Of a stretch of DNA of 64,000 bases, positions 1-8,461 are shown in pieces. The position numbers and the translations under genes were made by a program. Within the stretch, counting starts at the first letter, position 1, and each line of letters starts with the position of its first letter. Origin of the DNA: an uncultured Hyphomicrobiales bacterium (GTDB taxonomy: Bacteria > Pseudomonadota > Alphaproteobacteria > Rhizobiales > Beijerinckiaceae); the NCBI GenBank assembly GCA_903861645.1, contig CAIOVE010000066.1:1-64000 (forward strand), given 5' to 3'. The notes under the pieces are model-generated. The model did no database searches. It was not told where the DNA came from and was given only the letters and a program-made list of their open reading frames with translations.

Positions 1-59
1 ATCACTTCGATCCTTCACGACGGTGGTGAAAATATGAGGTATGGCAGACGCAAATTCCT

Positions 60-1106
60 TCAGTCAGCACTCGTCAATGACTTCGGAGCACCCTCGCTCT
101 TTTCCAAATTTTGTAATTTTCGAGCGACATCCACCGCACGCAAATGCGTGTAGCGAAACAACATGCGTGGGTCTTTATGCCCGCTTATCAGGGCGACTTC
201 CGGAACCGTCAGGCCCAATTCAAAGAAGCGGCTAATGGCTTCATGCCGAAGGTCATGAAAGCGAAGATTATCAATCCCAGCCCGTTTTTTCAGACGTTCC
301 CATGACAATCGGAATGCGTTGGCTGATATTGGGAAGGCACGACCGCTGGAAAGCTCATTGGCTGAATCCACCCTTCGCTGTTCGAGCACCTGAATTGCAT
401 GTTGGTTCAGAGGAACCGTTCTAGAATCACCATTCTTGGTGATGGGGAGAAACGCTGTTCTTGCAACGATATCCACATCGGACCATTTGAGCGAAAGGAT
501 TTCACCCCGTCTCATTCCCGTGGCCAATGCGAAATCGAAAACGCTCTGGACCAAAGGATTTTTAAATTTTTGAAGAGCCCCCGCGATTGCCTGCGGTTCA
601 TGATTCTCCAAGCGCCGTGTTCTTGGTTTTCCGGGTGGTGGTTTGACAATTCCCTTGAGAACATCAGCACGAACGGGAACGCCCCATTCATTGTGAGCAA
701 TTTTCAAGGCGTGTTGGACTATGGCAATTTCCCTTCGGACTGTTCCATTGGAAACCTGTTTGAGGCGATCATCGCGGAATCGGCAGATGGCGGTGGCGGA
801 AATATTCCCGGTGGGGAGTTGGGCAATTGGATGACGCTTGATGACCGACAAATGAGCGGTTTCTGATGATGCAGACCTTTTGGATGGTGTGATCGTCTCT
901 TCATATTTGGACAATATTTCTGAAAATTTTTGTCGGCTGTCTGTTGGCTGAATCGAAAGGTTCTCCCCCCGATCAATCAGACGTTCCGTTTCACGCGACC
1001 ATCGAAGCGCGTCTTCCTTGGCGTGAAAAGTTTTCGAGAGGTTGGGGTAGCCATCCCGACGGATTTGGGCCTGCCACTTGGTGCCACGTTTCCGAAAAGT
1101 TGCCAT
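60..1106 (-). CDS. Tyrosine recombinase / phage-type integrase
   Basis: This site-specific recombinase would integrate or excise the element ending here. The 348-residue protein has the family layout: an N-terminal arm-binding and SAM-like core-binding part (to about residue 160), then the catalytic domain. The catalytic residues can be read: Arg199 in the TGMRRGE motif, a Lys near 224, HDLR with His284 and Arg287, His310 in the GHKD motif, and nucleophile Tyr319. It therefore appears intact. It is transcribed in the same direction as tRNA-Val and lies just behind its 3' end. Base composition is visibly AT-richer than the neighbours, which fits transfer. The ATG has no strong ribosome binding site. 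No excisionase or cargo gene is visible before the window ends. Confidence 0.93.
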   Translation of the reverse strand: MATFRKRGTKWQAQIRRDGYPNLSKTFHAKEDALRWSRETERLIDRGENLSIQPTDSRQKFSEILSKYEETITPSKRSASSETAHLSVIKRHPIAQLPTGNISATAICRFRDDRLKQVSNGTVRREIAIVQHALKIAHNEWGVPVRADVLKGIVKPPPGKPRTRRLENHEPQAIAGALQKFKNPLVQSVFDFALATGMRRGEILSLKWSDVDIVARTAFLPITKNGDSRTVPLNQHAIQVLEQRRVDSANELSSGRAFPISANAFRLSWERLKKRAGIDNLRFHDLRHEAISRFFELGLTVPEVALISGHKDPRMLFRYTHLRAVDVARKLQNLEKSEGAPKSLTSAD

Positions 1107-1179
1107 CTGTCTGCGCCCATTGTGCCAAGAGCGTGACAGACAAAAGATTTGAAGCGTGGTTCAAAGTGATGAAGGGTGA

Positions 1180-1203
1180 AAACCCATTATTATCAATGGG
1201 TTT
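1180..1203 (-). terminator. Terminator of tRNA-Val
   Basis: A perfect 9-bp inverted repeat (AAACCCATT / AATGGGTTT, 6-base loop) starts two bases after the CCA end of the tRNA. On the minus strand it runs into a short T tract (TTTTC). This is a typical intrinsic terminator for a single tRNA gene. It lies between the tRNA and the integrase, so the integrase probably has its own promoter. Confidence 0.75.
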
Positions 1204-1204
1204 C

Positions 1205-1279
1205 TGGTGGGCGATACAGGGATCGAACCTGTGACCTTTCCCATGTCAAGGGAACGCTCTACCGCTGAGCTAATCGCCC
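1205..1279 (-). tRNA. tRNA-Val (anticodon GAC)
   Basis: The minus strand folds as a standard tRNA: acceptor stem GGGCGAT / ATCGCCC, D-arm with GCTCAGCGGTAGAGC, anticodon stem TTCCC / GGGAA around a TTGACAT loop (anticodon GAC, valine), a T-arm with GGTTCGATCC, and an encoded CCA. Length is 75 nt. It is the likely attachment site for the adjacent integrase. Confidence 0.96.
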
Positions 1280-1315
1280 GGTTCGCGTTGCCTGAACGCT
1301 CGCCAGTGGGTGCGG

Positions 1316-1344
1316 GGTATAAACACAGAAATCGGCGGATGCAA
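1316..1344 (-). promoter_or_regulatory. Candidate sigma-70 promoter of tRNA-Val
   Basis: On the minus strand, TTGCAT (-35) and TATACC (-10) are separated by exactly 17 bases, about 36 bases before the mature tRNA 5' end. Spacing and position fit a stable-RNA promoter. Identified by eye only. Confidence 0.55.
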
Positions 1345-1448
1345 GCGCGCGCCCGCGTCGATTGTTGACCGACGCGCTCTTGCGCCAGGCGACCGGCGAC
1401 GCCATCTGCCGGACATTCGACTGAAAGTCTTTTGCACGGGATCATTTC

Positions 1449-1856
1449 ATGGCCGAACGGCATACGACCAACCTCACGGGCGTCTGGCAGGGCCTCTATT
1501 CCTATGCGGGTCAGGGCGAGCCAACAGCCTTCACCGCGACGCTGCTGGAGACGAGCGGCTTTTTCAGCGGCTCCACCCACGAGACCTGCCTTGTCGAGGG
1601 CCGCCAACGAGCGACCCTGTGCGCGCTCGTCGAGGGAACGCGCCGCGACCGATCCGTCGGCTTCGTCAAAACCTACGACGGATCGGGCGGCTGGGACCAT
1701 TCCGTCGCCTATGCCGGCGCGCTCAACGCCGACGGCACGGAAATCGAGGGCGAATGGCGCGTGCGCGGCGGAATCTCCGGCCGCTTCCTGATGATTCGTC
1801 CCGCCGGCAAGGCGATCGCGACCAAACGGCGCGCCCGCGTCGATATCGACGCCTAG
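1449..1856 (+). CDS. Conserved hypothetical protein, 135 aa
   Basis: I do not recognise a named family. The 135-residue protein has no signal peptide or membrane segment. It is rich in Gly, Thr and aromatic residues in alternating patterns (for example LTGVWQGLYSY near the start and GEWRVRGGISGRF near the end), suggesting a small beta-barrel or beta-sandwich. A short basic tail ends it. The gene stands alone. Its stop overlaps by three bases the stop of the convergent binding-protein gene. The start is the first ATG, with only a weak ribosome site. Codon use matches the neighbours, so I believe it is a real gene. Confidence 0.7.
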   Translation: MAERHTTNLTGVWQGLYSYAGQGEPTAFTATLLETSGFFSGSTHETCLVEGRQRATLCALVEGTRRDRSVGFVKTYDGSGGWDHSVAYAGALNADGTEIEGEWRVRGGISGRFLMIRPAGKAIATKRRARVDIDA

Positions 1857-2896
1857 TTCGCGCCCGGCAAATATTTGCGCATCACCACGTCCTTCAGCAT
1901 CGCCTTGCGCTCGCCCGTGACTCCGTTGATGAGCCCGAGGGCGCGATTGCGCGTGGCCTCCGGCCCCTGAAAGTCGAGATAGCGCTCCAGTTTGTCGCCC
2001 TCGGCGCGAATAACGGGATCGGTCGTGATCTTCTTCACGGCGGCCTGCAAATAGGCCATGCGATCGGCCTGCACGTTCGGTCCGGCGATGATGATGCGCC
2101 CGAGCGCGTCGACGTCGGCGCGCGCCTCCAGCCACCACTTCTGCGCCTCCGTCAGTCCGCCCTGCTCGAAGATGGTCGGCATGTCCGGAAGGAAGCGCGA
2201 GCGTTCGCGCGAGACCACGGCGATGGGCCGCGCCTCGCCATTCTTGATGTAATTGTTGGCCGAGGTATCGGACACATAGAGCGCGTCCATCTCGCCGCGC
2301 TCGACCGCCAGCGCGCCCTCGCTCGATGATTTGTAGCCCAACACGACGCGGCATTGCATCTGATAGGCCGCGCAGAGCATGGAAGCGCCATCGGACAATC
2401 CATCGATGGGCCCCGTCGCGGGCCAGCGGATCATCGTGCCGGCCTTCACCAGATCGGACATGGATTTGTAGGGCGATTTGGTGTTCACCAGCACCACCCA
2501 CGGCGAGGAGCTGACGGTCGCGAGAAAATTCGTTTTCGCCAGATCGTACTGCACCGTTTGCAGGTCGAAGAGCTGCGACATTACCGCGCCGCCGCCGTTC
2601 ATGATGATGAATTGCAGGCCATCCGGCTCGTTGGCGTAGATGCGATTGAGACCAACAAGACCGCCCGCGGCCGGCTGGTTCTCGACAACAACATTGGTCG
2701 CCAGTTCCGTCGCAAGATGCGGCGCGAGCATCCGCGCGTAATTGTCGTAACCGCCGCCGGGTCCACCGCCCGAGATGAAGCGCACCGTATGCGTCTTGTA
2801 ATAGGTCGCCGGATCGGGCGCCTGCGCGCGGGCCGCTGTCGCGATGGATGCGCCAACGGCCACCAGCGCGGCGACGCGCGCGAAATTAAAAAACAT
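1853..2896 (-). CDS. Bug/TctC-like solute-binding protein (GGYD subtype)
   Basis: Periplasmic binding protein related to the receptors of tripartite tricarboxylate transporters, which bind carboxylates. It has a clear signal peptide (cleavage after about residue 24, TAARA) and the early ligand-loop motif GGGPGGGYDNYAR, where classical members have PFPPGG. The next motif, ENQPAAGG, corresponds to the classical VENRxGAGG. At 347 residues it is slightly longer than typical Bug proteins. No TctA or TctB membrane gene is nearby, so it is an orphan. It is divergent from another Bug gene, sharing an intergenic region of about 195 bases. The ligand cannot be predicted. Confidence 0.82.
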   Translation of the reverse strand: MFFNFARVAALVAVGASIATAARAQAPDPATYYKTHTVRFISGGGPGGGYDNYARMLAPHLATELATNVVVENQPAAGGLVGLNRIYANEPDGLQFIIMNGGGAVMSQLFDLQTVQYDLAKTNFLATVSSSPWVVLVNTKSPYKSMSDLVKAGTMIRWPATGPIDGLSDGASMLCAAYQMQCRVVLGYKSSSEGALAVERGEMDALYVSDTSANNYIKNGEARPIAVVSRERSRFLPDMPTIFEQGGLTEAQKWWLEARADVDALGRIIIAGPNVQADRMAYLQAAVKKITTDPVIRAEGDKLERYLDFQGPEATRNRALGLINGVTGERKAMLKDVVMRKYLPGAN

Positions 2897-3091
2897 CCGT
2901 TCCTCCCGAGGCGCCTTGATTGTGTCGCGCGATTGACGGCGAGGTTATGACCGGGGTCGGCGAGCGTCAATCAACCGGCCTCCCCGACCCGTGATTTGAC
3001 CGCGGCGGCGATGGCTTGCTAGGTGCGACGACTTTATTGGAAGGGCCTCGCGAAATGGCCCCGCGCGCGGACGGAAACGAGGCAAGAGACG

Positions 3092-4054
3092 ATGAAATTA
3101 TCCAGACTGGTCCTGTTGACGCTCTTGTGTCTGTCGCCCCTGCCCGCGCTGGCGCAGGCGGACTTTCCCTTGCGGGGCATCAAGATCATCGTGCCCGTGC
3201 CCGCCGGCAGCTCCGCCGATCTGCTGGGCCGCATTTACGCCAAGGGCCTTCAGGACAAGTGGGGCCAGCCCGTCGTCGTCGAAAACCGCGTCGGCGCCTC
3301 GCACAACATTGGCGCGGACGCCTTCTCGCGCGCCGCGCCCGATGGCTATACCCTGCTGACCGCGCCGCCGCCCTCGCTCGCCGTCAACAAATATCTGTTC
3401 CCCAAACTGACCTACGATCCCGACACCTTCGTGCCGGTGACGATAATGACGGACGTGCCCAACGTGCTGGTGCTGCGTCCCGGACTCGACATTCCCGACG
3501 TCAAAAGCCTGATCGCCTACGCGAAGGCCAATCCGGGCAAGCTGACCTACGGCACGACGGGCAAGGGCAGCACGCTGCACCTGTCCGCGGAAGCCTTCCG
3601 GGCGAGCGCCGGGGTGGAGATGCTGCACGTGCCCTTCACCGGCGTGCCGCAGCTTATCTCGGAAATGCTCGCCGGGCGGGTCGACATCACCTTCGCCAAC
3701 CTGATCGACGTCTATCCCTACGTGGCCAACGGCAATCTGCGCGCCATCGGCGTCGGCACCGAAACCCGCTCGCCCGAACTGCCCGACGTGCCGACCATCG
3801 CCGACACGTTGCCTGGGTATGTCTCGACCGCGTGGTTCGCCGTCGCCGCGCCGGCGAAAACGCCGATGCCTATCGCCGAGAAACTGTCCGCGGCGATCCG
3901 CGAGGCTTTCCAGCAACCCGAGGCCCGGCAGTTGTTCAAGAACCTGCACGGCGCGCCGATCCTGAACACGCCGGCGGAAGCCGCCGCCTTCATCCGCAAG
4001 GACAGCCTCCGCTGGAAGGACGTCATTCTCTCCAATCACATCGAGGGCGAATGA
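3092..4054 (+). CDS. Bug/TctC family solute-binding protein
   Basis: Classical Bug-family periplasmic receptor of 320 residues. The ATG at 3092 is preferred because it begins a typical signal peptide (MKLSRLVLL to LPALA) and follows a GA-rich ribosome site; an in-frame ATG 69 bases earlier would add a poor basic extension. Family motifs: VPVPAGSSAD in the ligand loop, VVENRVGAS, then DGYTLL, and the inter-lobe YGTTGKGSTLHL. It probably binds a carboxylate or aromatic acid. No transporter membrane genes are adjacent. A perfect 34-bp palindrome begins two bases after its stop codon. Confidence 0.88.
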   Translation: MKLSRLVLLTLLCLSPLPALAQADFPLRGIKIIVPVPAGSSADLLGRIYAKGLQDKWGQPVVVENRVGASHNIGADAFSRAAPDGYTLLTAPPPSLAVNKYLFPKLTYDPDTFVPVTIMTDVPNVLVLRPGLDIPDVKSLIAYAKANPGKLTYGTTGKGSTLHLSAEAFRASAGVEMLHVPFTGVPQLISEMLAGRVDITFANLIDVYPYVANGNLRAIGVGTETRSPELPDVPTIADTLPGYVSTAWFAVAAPAKTPMPIAEKLSAAIREAFQQPEARQLFKNLHGAPILNTPAEAAAFIRKDSLRWKDVILSNHIEGE

Positions 4055-4056
4055 AC

Positions 4057-4090
4057 CCAACGGCGATGTGTCCGGACACATCGCCGTTGG
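4057..4090. repeat. Perfect 34-bp palindrome
   Basis: CCAACGGCGATGTGTCC is followed immediately by its exact reverse complement, giving 17-bp arms with no spacer. It starts two bases after the stop of the Bug gene. There is no T tract on either side, so it is not a standard intrinsic terminator. It could act as a bidirectional transcription stop between convergent genes, an mRNA-stabilising cruciform, or a protein-binding or repeat element. Confidence 0.85.
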
Positions 4091-4125
4091 CAAGCGCGAA
4101 CGCGCGCCGGCGCCGACGCGCCGAA

Positions 4126-4156
4126 TGTCCGGATTGACGATCGGTCAATCCGGACA
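4126..4156. repeat. Inverted repeat with 13-bp arms
   Basis: TGTCCGGATTGAC and GTCAATCCGGACA are exact reverse complements separated by GATCG. It lies 35 bases after the 34-bp palindrome and shares its core TGTCCGGA. Together they fill most of the gap between two convergent genes. Again there is no T tract. Confidence 0.85.
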
Positions 4157-4179
4157 GCTCCCGGCATGTTTTCAGGCGC

Positions 4180-4485
4180 TCAGCAGCAGGGGCAGCCGAA
4201 CACCTCCTCGGCGACAAGCGCGTCCTTCATCCACCACGGCGGCAGGTCGTCCTCGACGACCTCCTCGACGGGCTTGAATATCTTGACGTGATGGCGCTTC
4301 GCGGCGTCGGTCCAGAAGGCGACGACGGTTTCGAGCGGCGGACAACCGGGCACGCCGCATTCGATTTCCGCGACCATGATCGTGTCGTCCTCCGACAGGC
4401 GGAATCGCGCGCGCGTCATCGCCTTCACCCGCGCCAGCGCGGCGCGATGATCACTCGTGGGGCGGCCGGCGCCGAGCGTGGGCAT
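4180..4485 (-). CDS. Small Cys-containing hypothetical protein, 101 aa
   Basis: The longest open frame reaches further upstream, but the stretch before the Met at 4485 is Arg-rich and lies opposite the dehydrogenase leader. The conserved-looking part is the last 101 residues. It contains a CGVPGCPP motif mid-protein, a PPWW stretch, and ends in GCPCC, a Cys arrangement that could bind metal or be redox active. There is no signal peptide. I do not recognise a characterised family. It is divergent from the alcohol dehydrogenase and convergent with the Bug gene. The start is uncertain by a few codons. Confidence 0.65.
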   Translation of the reverse strand: MPTLGAGRPTSDHRAALARVKAMTRARFRLSEDDTIMVAEIECGVPGCPPLETVVAFWTDAAKRHHVKIFKPVEEVVEDDLPPWWMKDALVAEEVFGCPCC

Positions 4486-4657
4486 GTCCTCGTCGATCCC
4501 TGAAGCCAGATCGACAGGCGTTAAACGATTTCCATCGTCCAGGAAACACGCGCGAGCGGGGACCGGCGTGACGCGGCGCCCGCGCGCGCGGCGAAATTGC
4601 CTTGCCCGCGGCTCCGGTGCTATCAGCCTCCCACAACCCTTTTTGGAGGAGTCCCAA

Positions 4658-5773
4658 GTGGTCGAGAAAGTTCTCGCGGCGGTTCGCACCGGCCCCAGCA
4701 AAACCGAATTCCGCGAATATCCCATGCCGGATATCGCCGACGACGCGGCGCTGATGAAGATGGAAGTCGCGGGCATCTGCGGCACCGACGTCAAGCTCTA
4801 CGCCCATCCGCCTGGACCGGCGCCCGTCATCATGGGTCACGAGAACATCGGCTACATCGCCAAGGCCGGTCGCGAGTTCACCCGCCGCAAGGGCTTCAAG
4901 GAAGGCGATCTCGTCTTCGTCGAGCACTATGTCATGTGCGGCAAGTGCGAATGGTGCCACGCCGGCCAGTATCGCCATTGCGAGAACACCGACTGGCGCA
5001 ACAACCCCGAGTCGATCCGCTACGGCTACACCTCCGCCGAAAAGGCGCCGCATCTGTTCGGCGGCTTCTCACAGTACGTGTATCTGCCCTGGAACGCCGT
5101 GATCCATCACGTGCCCAAGGGCGTCTCGCCCGAACTCGCGGGCCTCGTGACGCCGATGGCCAATGGCATCGAGTGGTCGCTGTTCGAGGGTGGCGTCGGC
5201 TATAACTCGACCGTTCTCATTCAGGGGCCGGGCCAGCAGGGTCTGTCCCAGACCGTCATCTGCAAGCAGGCCGGCGCCAAGAACATCATCATCACCGGCA
5301 CCAACAAGGACCACGCCCGTCTCGAGGTCGCCAAGAAGCTCGGCGCCGACCACGTGATCGACGTGACGGCGGAAAATCCCCTTGAGAAGATCATGGAATA
5401 CACCGGCGGTCTCGGCGTCGACGTGGTGCTCGACTGCACCGCCGGCGCGGGCACGGTGCCGATCCTGCTCGGCATCGAGGCGCTCAAGCGCAAGGCCGGC
5501 CGCATCGTCGTTCAGGGCGAGATGCCGGAGTTCCCGAACTTCCCGATCGGCAAGATGACGACGAAATACATCACCATGCATTCGGCGCGCGGTCATTCGT
5601 ACAAGGCGTGCGAACTGGCGCTGGAGCAACTGGCGTCCAAGCGTTTCCCGCTCGAACTCGTCACGACGCACAAGTTCGGCCTCAAGGATGTCGATCTCGC
5701 CATCCGCTCGGTCGGCAACAAGGAAGGCGCCGTCAAGGATGTCATCCACGCGTCGCTGATGCCCTGGCTCTGA
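4658..5773 (+). CDS. Zinc-dependent medium-chain alcohol dehydrogenase
   Basis: NAD(P)-dependent alcohol/polyol dehydrogenase of the MDR superfamily, 371 residues. The GTG start is chosen because GGAGGA lies 7 bases upstream; earlier in-frame codons give an Arg-rich non-family extension. Catalytic zinc ligands are visible as Cys41 (GICGTD) and His61-Glu62 (MGHEN). The structural zinc site is the four-Cys lobe CGKCEWC plus Cys108. The Rossmann motif is QGPGQQGL. The substrate is not predictable; threonine, sorbitol or aryl-alcohol dehydrogenase relatives are all possible. It is a single gene followed by a strong intrinsic terminator. Confidence 0.88.
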   Translation: MVEKVLAAVRTGPSKTEFREYPMPDIADDAALMKMEVAGICGTDVKLYAHPPGPAPVIMGHENIGYIAKAGREFTRRKGFKEGDLVFVEHYVMCGKCEWCHAGQYRHCENTDWRNNPESIRYGYTSAEKAPHLFGGFSQYVYLPWNAVIHHVPKGVSPELAGLVTPMANGIEWSLFEGGVGYNSTVLIQGPGQQGLSQTVICKQAGAKNIIITGTNKDHARLEVAKKLGADHVIDVTAENPLEKIMEYTGGLGVDVVLDCTAGAGTVPILLGIEALKRKAGRIVVQGEMPEFPNFPIGKMTTKYITMHSARGHSYKACELALEQLASKRFPLELVTTHKFGLKDVDLAIRSVGNKEGAVKDVIHASLMPWL

Positions 5774-5800
5774 TCGACGCTGGACGTCCCCGAATACGAA

Positions 5801-5835
5801 AGCCGCCCCGCTCGGAAAAGCGGGGCGGCTTTTTT
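5801..5835 (+). terminator. Intrinsic terminator after alcohol dehydrogenase
   Basis: An 11-bp perfect GC stem (AGCCGCCCCGC / GCGGGGCGGCT) with an 8-base loop is followed by a run of T residues, 27 bases after the stop codon. The reverse strand also carries an A-rich to T-rich flank, so it may serve the convergent SDR gene as well. Confidence 0.92.
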
Positions 5836-5849
5836 GTCGCGCGATGGGA

Positions 5850-6611
5850 TCAGGCGAGGAAGCGGCCGCCGTCGACGGTGATGTAGGAGCCAGTCGTCGC
5901 CTTGAGATGCGTCACGCAGGCCATGATCGCCAGCGCCACGTCCTCCGGCTCGACGATTTTCTTGAGAGGCGTCGCCTGCGCGAGCTTTTCGAGTTCCGGA
6001 CGCCCGCGACCGGCGACGAAATCCGTCGCCACCGCGCCGGGCGAAACGCACATGACGCGAATTTTCGGGCCGAGCACGCGCGCCAGCGAGATGGTCATCG
6101 TGTCGAGCGCCGCCTTCGACGCGCAATAGGCGATGCTGCTGCCCGAGCCCGTGAAGGCGGCAATGGAGGAAACATTCACGATCACGCTTTCGCCGCCCGC
6201 CTCCAGCAGCGAGCGGAAGGCCCGGATCACCGAGAACGGGCCGCGCACGTTGGCCGTCAGCACCGCGTCGAAAAGATCGTCGTCGAGCGCGACGAGATCG
6301 TTATGCGGCACGGGCCGCGTGAAGCCCGCGGAGTTGACGAGCACGTCGAGCTTGCCAAAGCCGGCCTGCGTCGCGGCGACCGCCGCCTTGATGGAGGCGG
6401 CGTCCTCCAGCGTCAGTTGTTGAACGCGATGGCCGGAGCCCGGCAGTTCCTTGCGCAGCGCCTCCGCGCGCTCGACGCCCTTGTTGTAGCCGATGATCAC
6501 CGACGCGCCTTCCGCGGCCAGCATGCGCGCCGCCGCGCGGCCAATGCCGTTGCTGGCGCCCGTCACAAGGGCGACCTTGCCGGCGAGCGAGGATTTGGCG
6601 GCGTCAGTCAT
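5850..6611 (-). CDS. Short-chain dehydrogenase/reductase (SDR)
   Basis: Classical SDR oxidoreductase of 253 residues. The Met at 6611 is preferred: GGAGGA precedes it and it leads directly into the Rossmann strand; upstream in-frame residues are not SDR-like. Motifs: cofactor-binding TGASNGIG near residue 17, NSAG, a catalytic Ser in NVSSIAA, and the YCASK catalytic pair, then the SPGAVAT segment and the C-terminal VDGG typical of the FabG-like group. The substrate is unknown. It is divergent from a Bug binding protein across about 150 bases, which may indicate shared control. Confidence 0.87.
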   Translation of the reverse strand: MTDAAKSSLAGKVALVTGASNGIGRAAARMLAAEGASVIIGYNKGVERAEALRKELPGSGHRVQQLTLEDAASIKAAVAATQAGFGKLDVLVNSAGFTRPVPHNDLVALDDDLFDAVLTANVRGPFSVIRAFRSLLEAGGESVIVNVSSIAAFTGSGSSIAYCASKAALDTMTISLARVLGPKIRVMCVSPGAVATDFVAGRGRPELEKLAQATPLKKIVEPEDVALAIMACVTHLKATTGSYITVDGGRFLA

Positions 6612-6763
6612 GGGCTTCCTCCAGAAATATCGTTCGGCAGGGATGCCCATCGACGCGGCGCGCGTCAAGCCGCGCCCCCGGCGATTGGCCACATGGACGA
6701 GGCGGCCGCCCTTGCCGGTCGCCGCGCGCTCGCCCACAATATCGGCAACCGGAGGGAGAAAAC

Positions 6764-7753
6764 ATGAATCGTCGGCGACTGCTGGGACTATTGGCGGCCT
6801 CGCCCGCGCTGGGCGCGTCGCTGACCCACGGCGCCCATGCGCAACTGGCCGACTGGCCGGCGCATAACATCACCATCGTCGTGCCCTTCCCGCCCGGCGG
6901 TCAGGCCGACCTCGCCGCGCGGCCGATCGCCGACGCTCTCCAACGGGTGCTGCACCGCGCGGTGCTTGTGGAAAATCGGGGTGGCGCGGGCGGCAAGATC
7001 GGCAACGCCTATGTCGCGCGCGCGGAGCCCGACGGCTACACCCTGCTGTGCACGCTCTCCTCGCTGGCTGTGTTGCCCGAGGCGGACCGGCTGTTCGGAC
7101 GCCCCGTCGCCTACGAGGTCGGCGATCTCATACCCGTGGCGCGTATTCTGGCCGACCCGACCGTGCTCGCCGTGGCGGCGGCCTCGCCCTGGCGCACGCT
7201 GGATGACTTCATCGCCGACGCGCGCCGCGCGCCGGGAACCATTCCCTACGGCTCCTCGGGCTCCTACGGCACGCTGCACATCGCGATGGAAATGTTCGCC
7301 GCCGAGGCCGACATCAAGCTATTGCACGTGCCCTATTCCGGCGCGGGGCCGGCGTTGAACGCGCTGATCGGCGGCAATATTCAGGCGCTCGCCTCGGCGC
7401 CGGGCGTGTTGAAGCCACAGGCCGACGCCGGCGCCATCCGCATCCTCGCCAACTGGGGCGCGGAGCGCGCGCCGAGCTTTCCGGAGGTGAAGACCTTCCG
7501 CGAGCTCGGCTACCCCAACGTCGAATTCTACATCTGGGCCGGGCTTTTCGCGCCGCGCGCCACGTCCGAGGACGTCGTCGATCGCCTGCGCGTCGAAATG
7601 AAGGTCGCCATGGCCGACCCCGCGATCATCAGGATATTCGAGGGCGCGGGTTCGCCCCCCGCGTGGCAGGACGCGCCGGAATTCGCCGCCTTCGTCGAAG
7701 CCGACAGCGCGCGCCTGATCGAGGCCGTCAGGAAGATCGGCAAGGTGGATTAG
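6764..7753 (+). CDS. Bug/TctC family solute-binding protein
   Basis: A second classical Bug receptor, 329 residues. The N-terminus (MNRRRLLGLLAAS to AHA) is a signal peptide with paired arginines. The ligand-loop VPFPPGGQAD, the VENRGGAGG motif and YGSSGSYGTLH are textbook for the family. GGAGGG lies just upstream of the ATG. There are no tctA/tctB genes nearby. Its partner could be the divergent SDR, but that rests only on position. Confidence 0.88.
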   Translation: MNRRRLLGLLAASPALGASLTHGAHAQLADWPAHNITIVVPFPPGGQADLAARPIADALQRVLHRAVLVENRGGAGGKIGNAYVARAEPDGYTLLCTLSSLAVLPEADRLFGRPVAYEVGDLIPVARILADPTVLAVAAASPWRTLDDFIADARRAPGTIPYGSSGSYGTLHIAMEMFAAEADIKLLHVPYSGAGPALNALIGGNIQALASAPGVLKPQADAGAIRILANWGAERAPSFPEVKTFRELGYPNVEFYIWAGLFAPRATSEDVVDRLRVEMKVAMADPAIIRIFEGAGSPPAWQDAPEFAAFVEADSARLIEAVRKIGKVD

Positions 7754-7757
7754 CCGC

Positions 7758-8360
7758 CTAGCGCGCCTGCGCGTGGTATTCGGGGTTCGGCCGCATGTCG
7801 ACCGCGCTCGCCATGCGGTTCGACATGTTGAAGAAACCGGCGACCGCCGCGATGTCCCAGATGTCGCGGTCGGAAAAGCCGGCCTCGCGCAACGCCGCGC
7901 GGTCCGCCTCGATGATATCGCCGCTCGCCCGCGTCATCTTCGTGGCGAAGGTCAGCATGGCGACCTGTCGGGGCGGCAGATCGGCGGCGCGCCAGTTCAT
8001 CGCCATTTGCTCGCCAAGCGCGGGATCTCCGGACAATTGCCGCACCGCAGCGCCGTGGGCGGTGAGGCAATAAAAGCAATGGTTTTCCGCCGACACGGCC
8101 ACGGCGATCATTTCGCGCTCGAGCTTCGTGAGGCCCGAGGGCGCGAGCATGAGATCGTTGTAGAAGGCGGCGAAAGCCTCCAGCTTCGCCATGTCATGGG
8201 CGTAGGCTGTCAGCACGTTGGGCACGAAACCGATCTTGTCATGGCATTTCTGGAAATAGGCGGCCATGGCCGGCGTCGGTTCCGCCAGCGGCAGATCGAG
8301 CGCCATGACGCCTTCCATCGGCTTTTTAGCCGCCGCCTTCGCCCCGCCTTTTTTCGCCAT
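7758..8360 (-). CDS. AhpD-like / carboxymuconolactone-decarboxylase-family protein (peroxidase-related)
   Basis: A 200-residue all-helical AhpD-like protein. Residues 92-102 contain the redox motif E-x2-C-x2-C-x3-H (Cys95, Cys98, His102), which in AhpD-type proteins supplies reducing equivalents or breaks down peroxides. The start at 8360 is chosen for the GGGAGGG site; a Lys/Ala-rich N-terminal stretch precedes the domain. The family is often called uncharacterised peroxidase-related enzyme. It is convergent with the Bug gene (four bases apart) and divergent from proA. Substrate and partner are not known. Confidence 0.85.
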   Translation of the reverse strand: MAKKGGAKAAAKKPMEGVMALDLPLAEPTPAMAAYFQKCHDKIGFVPNVLTAYAHDMAKLEAFAAFYNDLMLAPSGLTKLEREMIAVAVSAENHCFYCLTAHGAAVRQLSGDPALGEQMAMNWRAADLPPRQVAMLTFATKMTRASGDIIEADRAALREAGFSDRDIWDIAAVAGFFNMSNRMASAVDMRPNPEYHAQAR

Positions 8361-8461
8361 GTCGCCCTCCCGCGCGTCGTATCCGGCCGCCATATCAGCG
8401 CGCCTGTGCGCGCGCGGCAAGTTGGGTTATGCTGGGCAACGGGAATGGATTGGTTGGATTG

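Larger units (their letters stand above)
1..1204. mobile_element. Edge of an integrative element inserted at tRNA-Val
   Basis: A complete tyrosine recombinase lies directly downstream of the 3' end of a tRNA gene, the usual arrangement for an element integrated at a tRNA. The recombinase and the first kilobase contain many A/T runs, unlike the GC-rich genes that start near 1.4 kb. If the reading is right, the element extends leftwards out of the window and the chromosome lies to the right. No second copy of the tRNA 3' end is seen in the window, so the far attachment site is not visible. This is inference from position and composition. Confidence 0.55.

Noticed and set aside
1-59. Possible gene fragment at the left end
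   Set aside because: Too short to judge; no motif or reading frame continues convincingly beyond the integrase stop.
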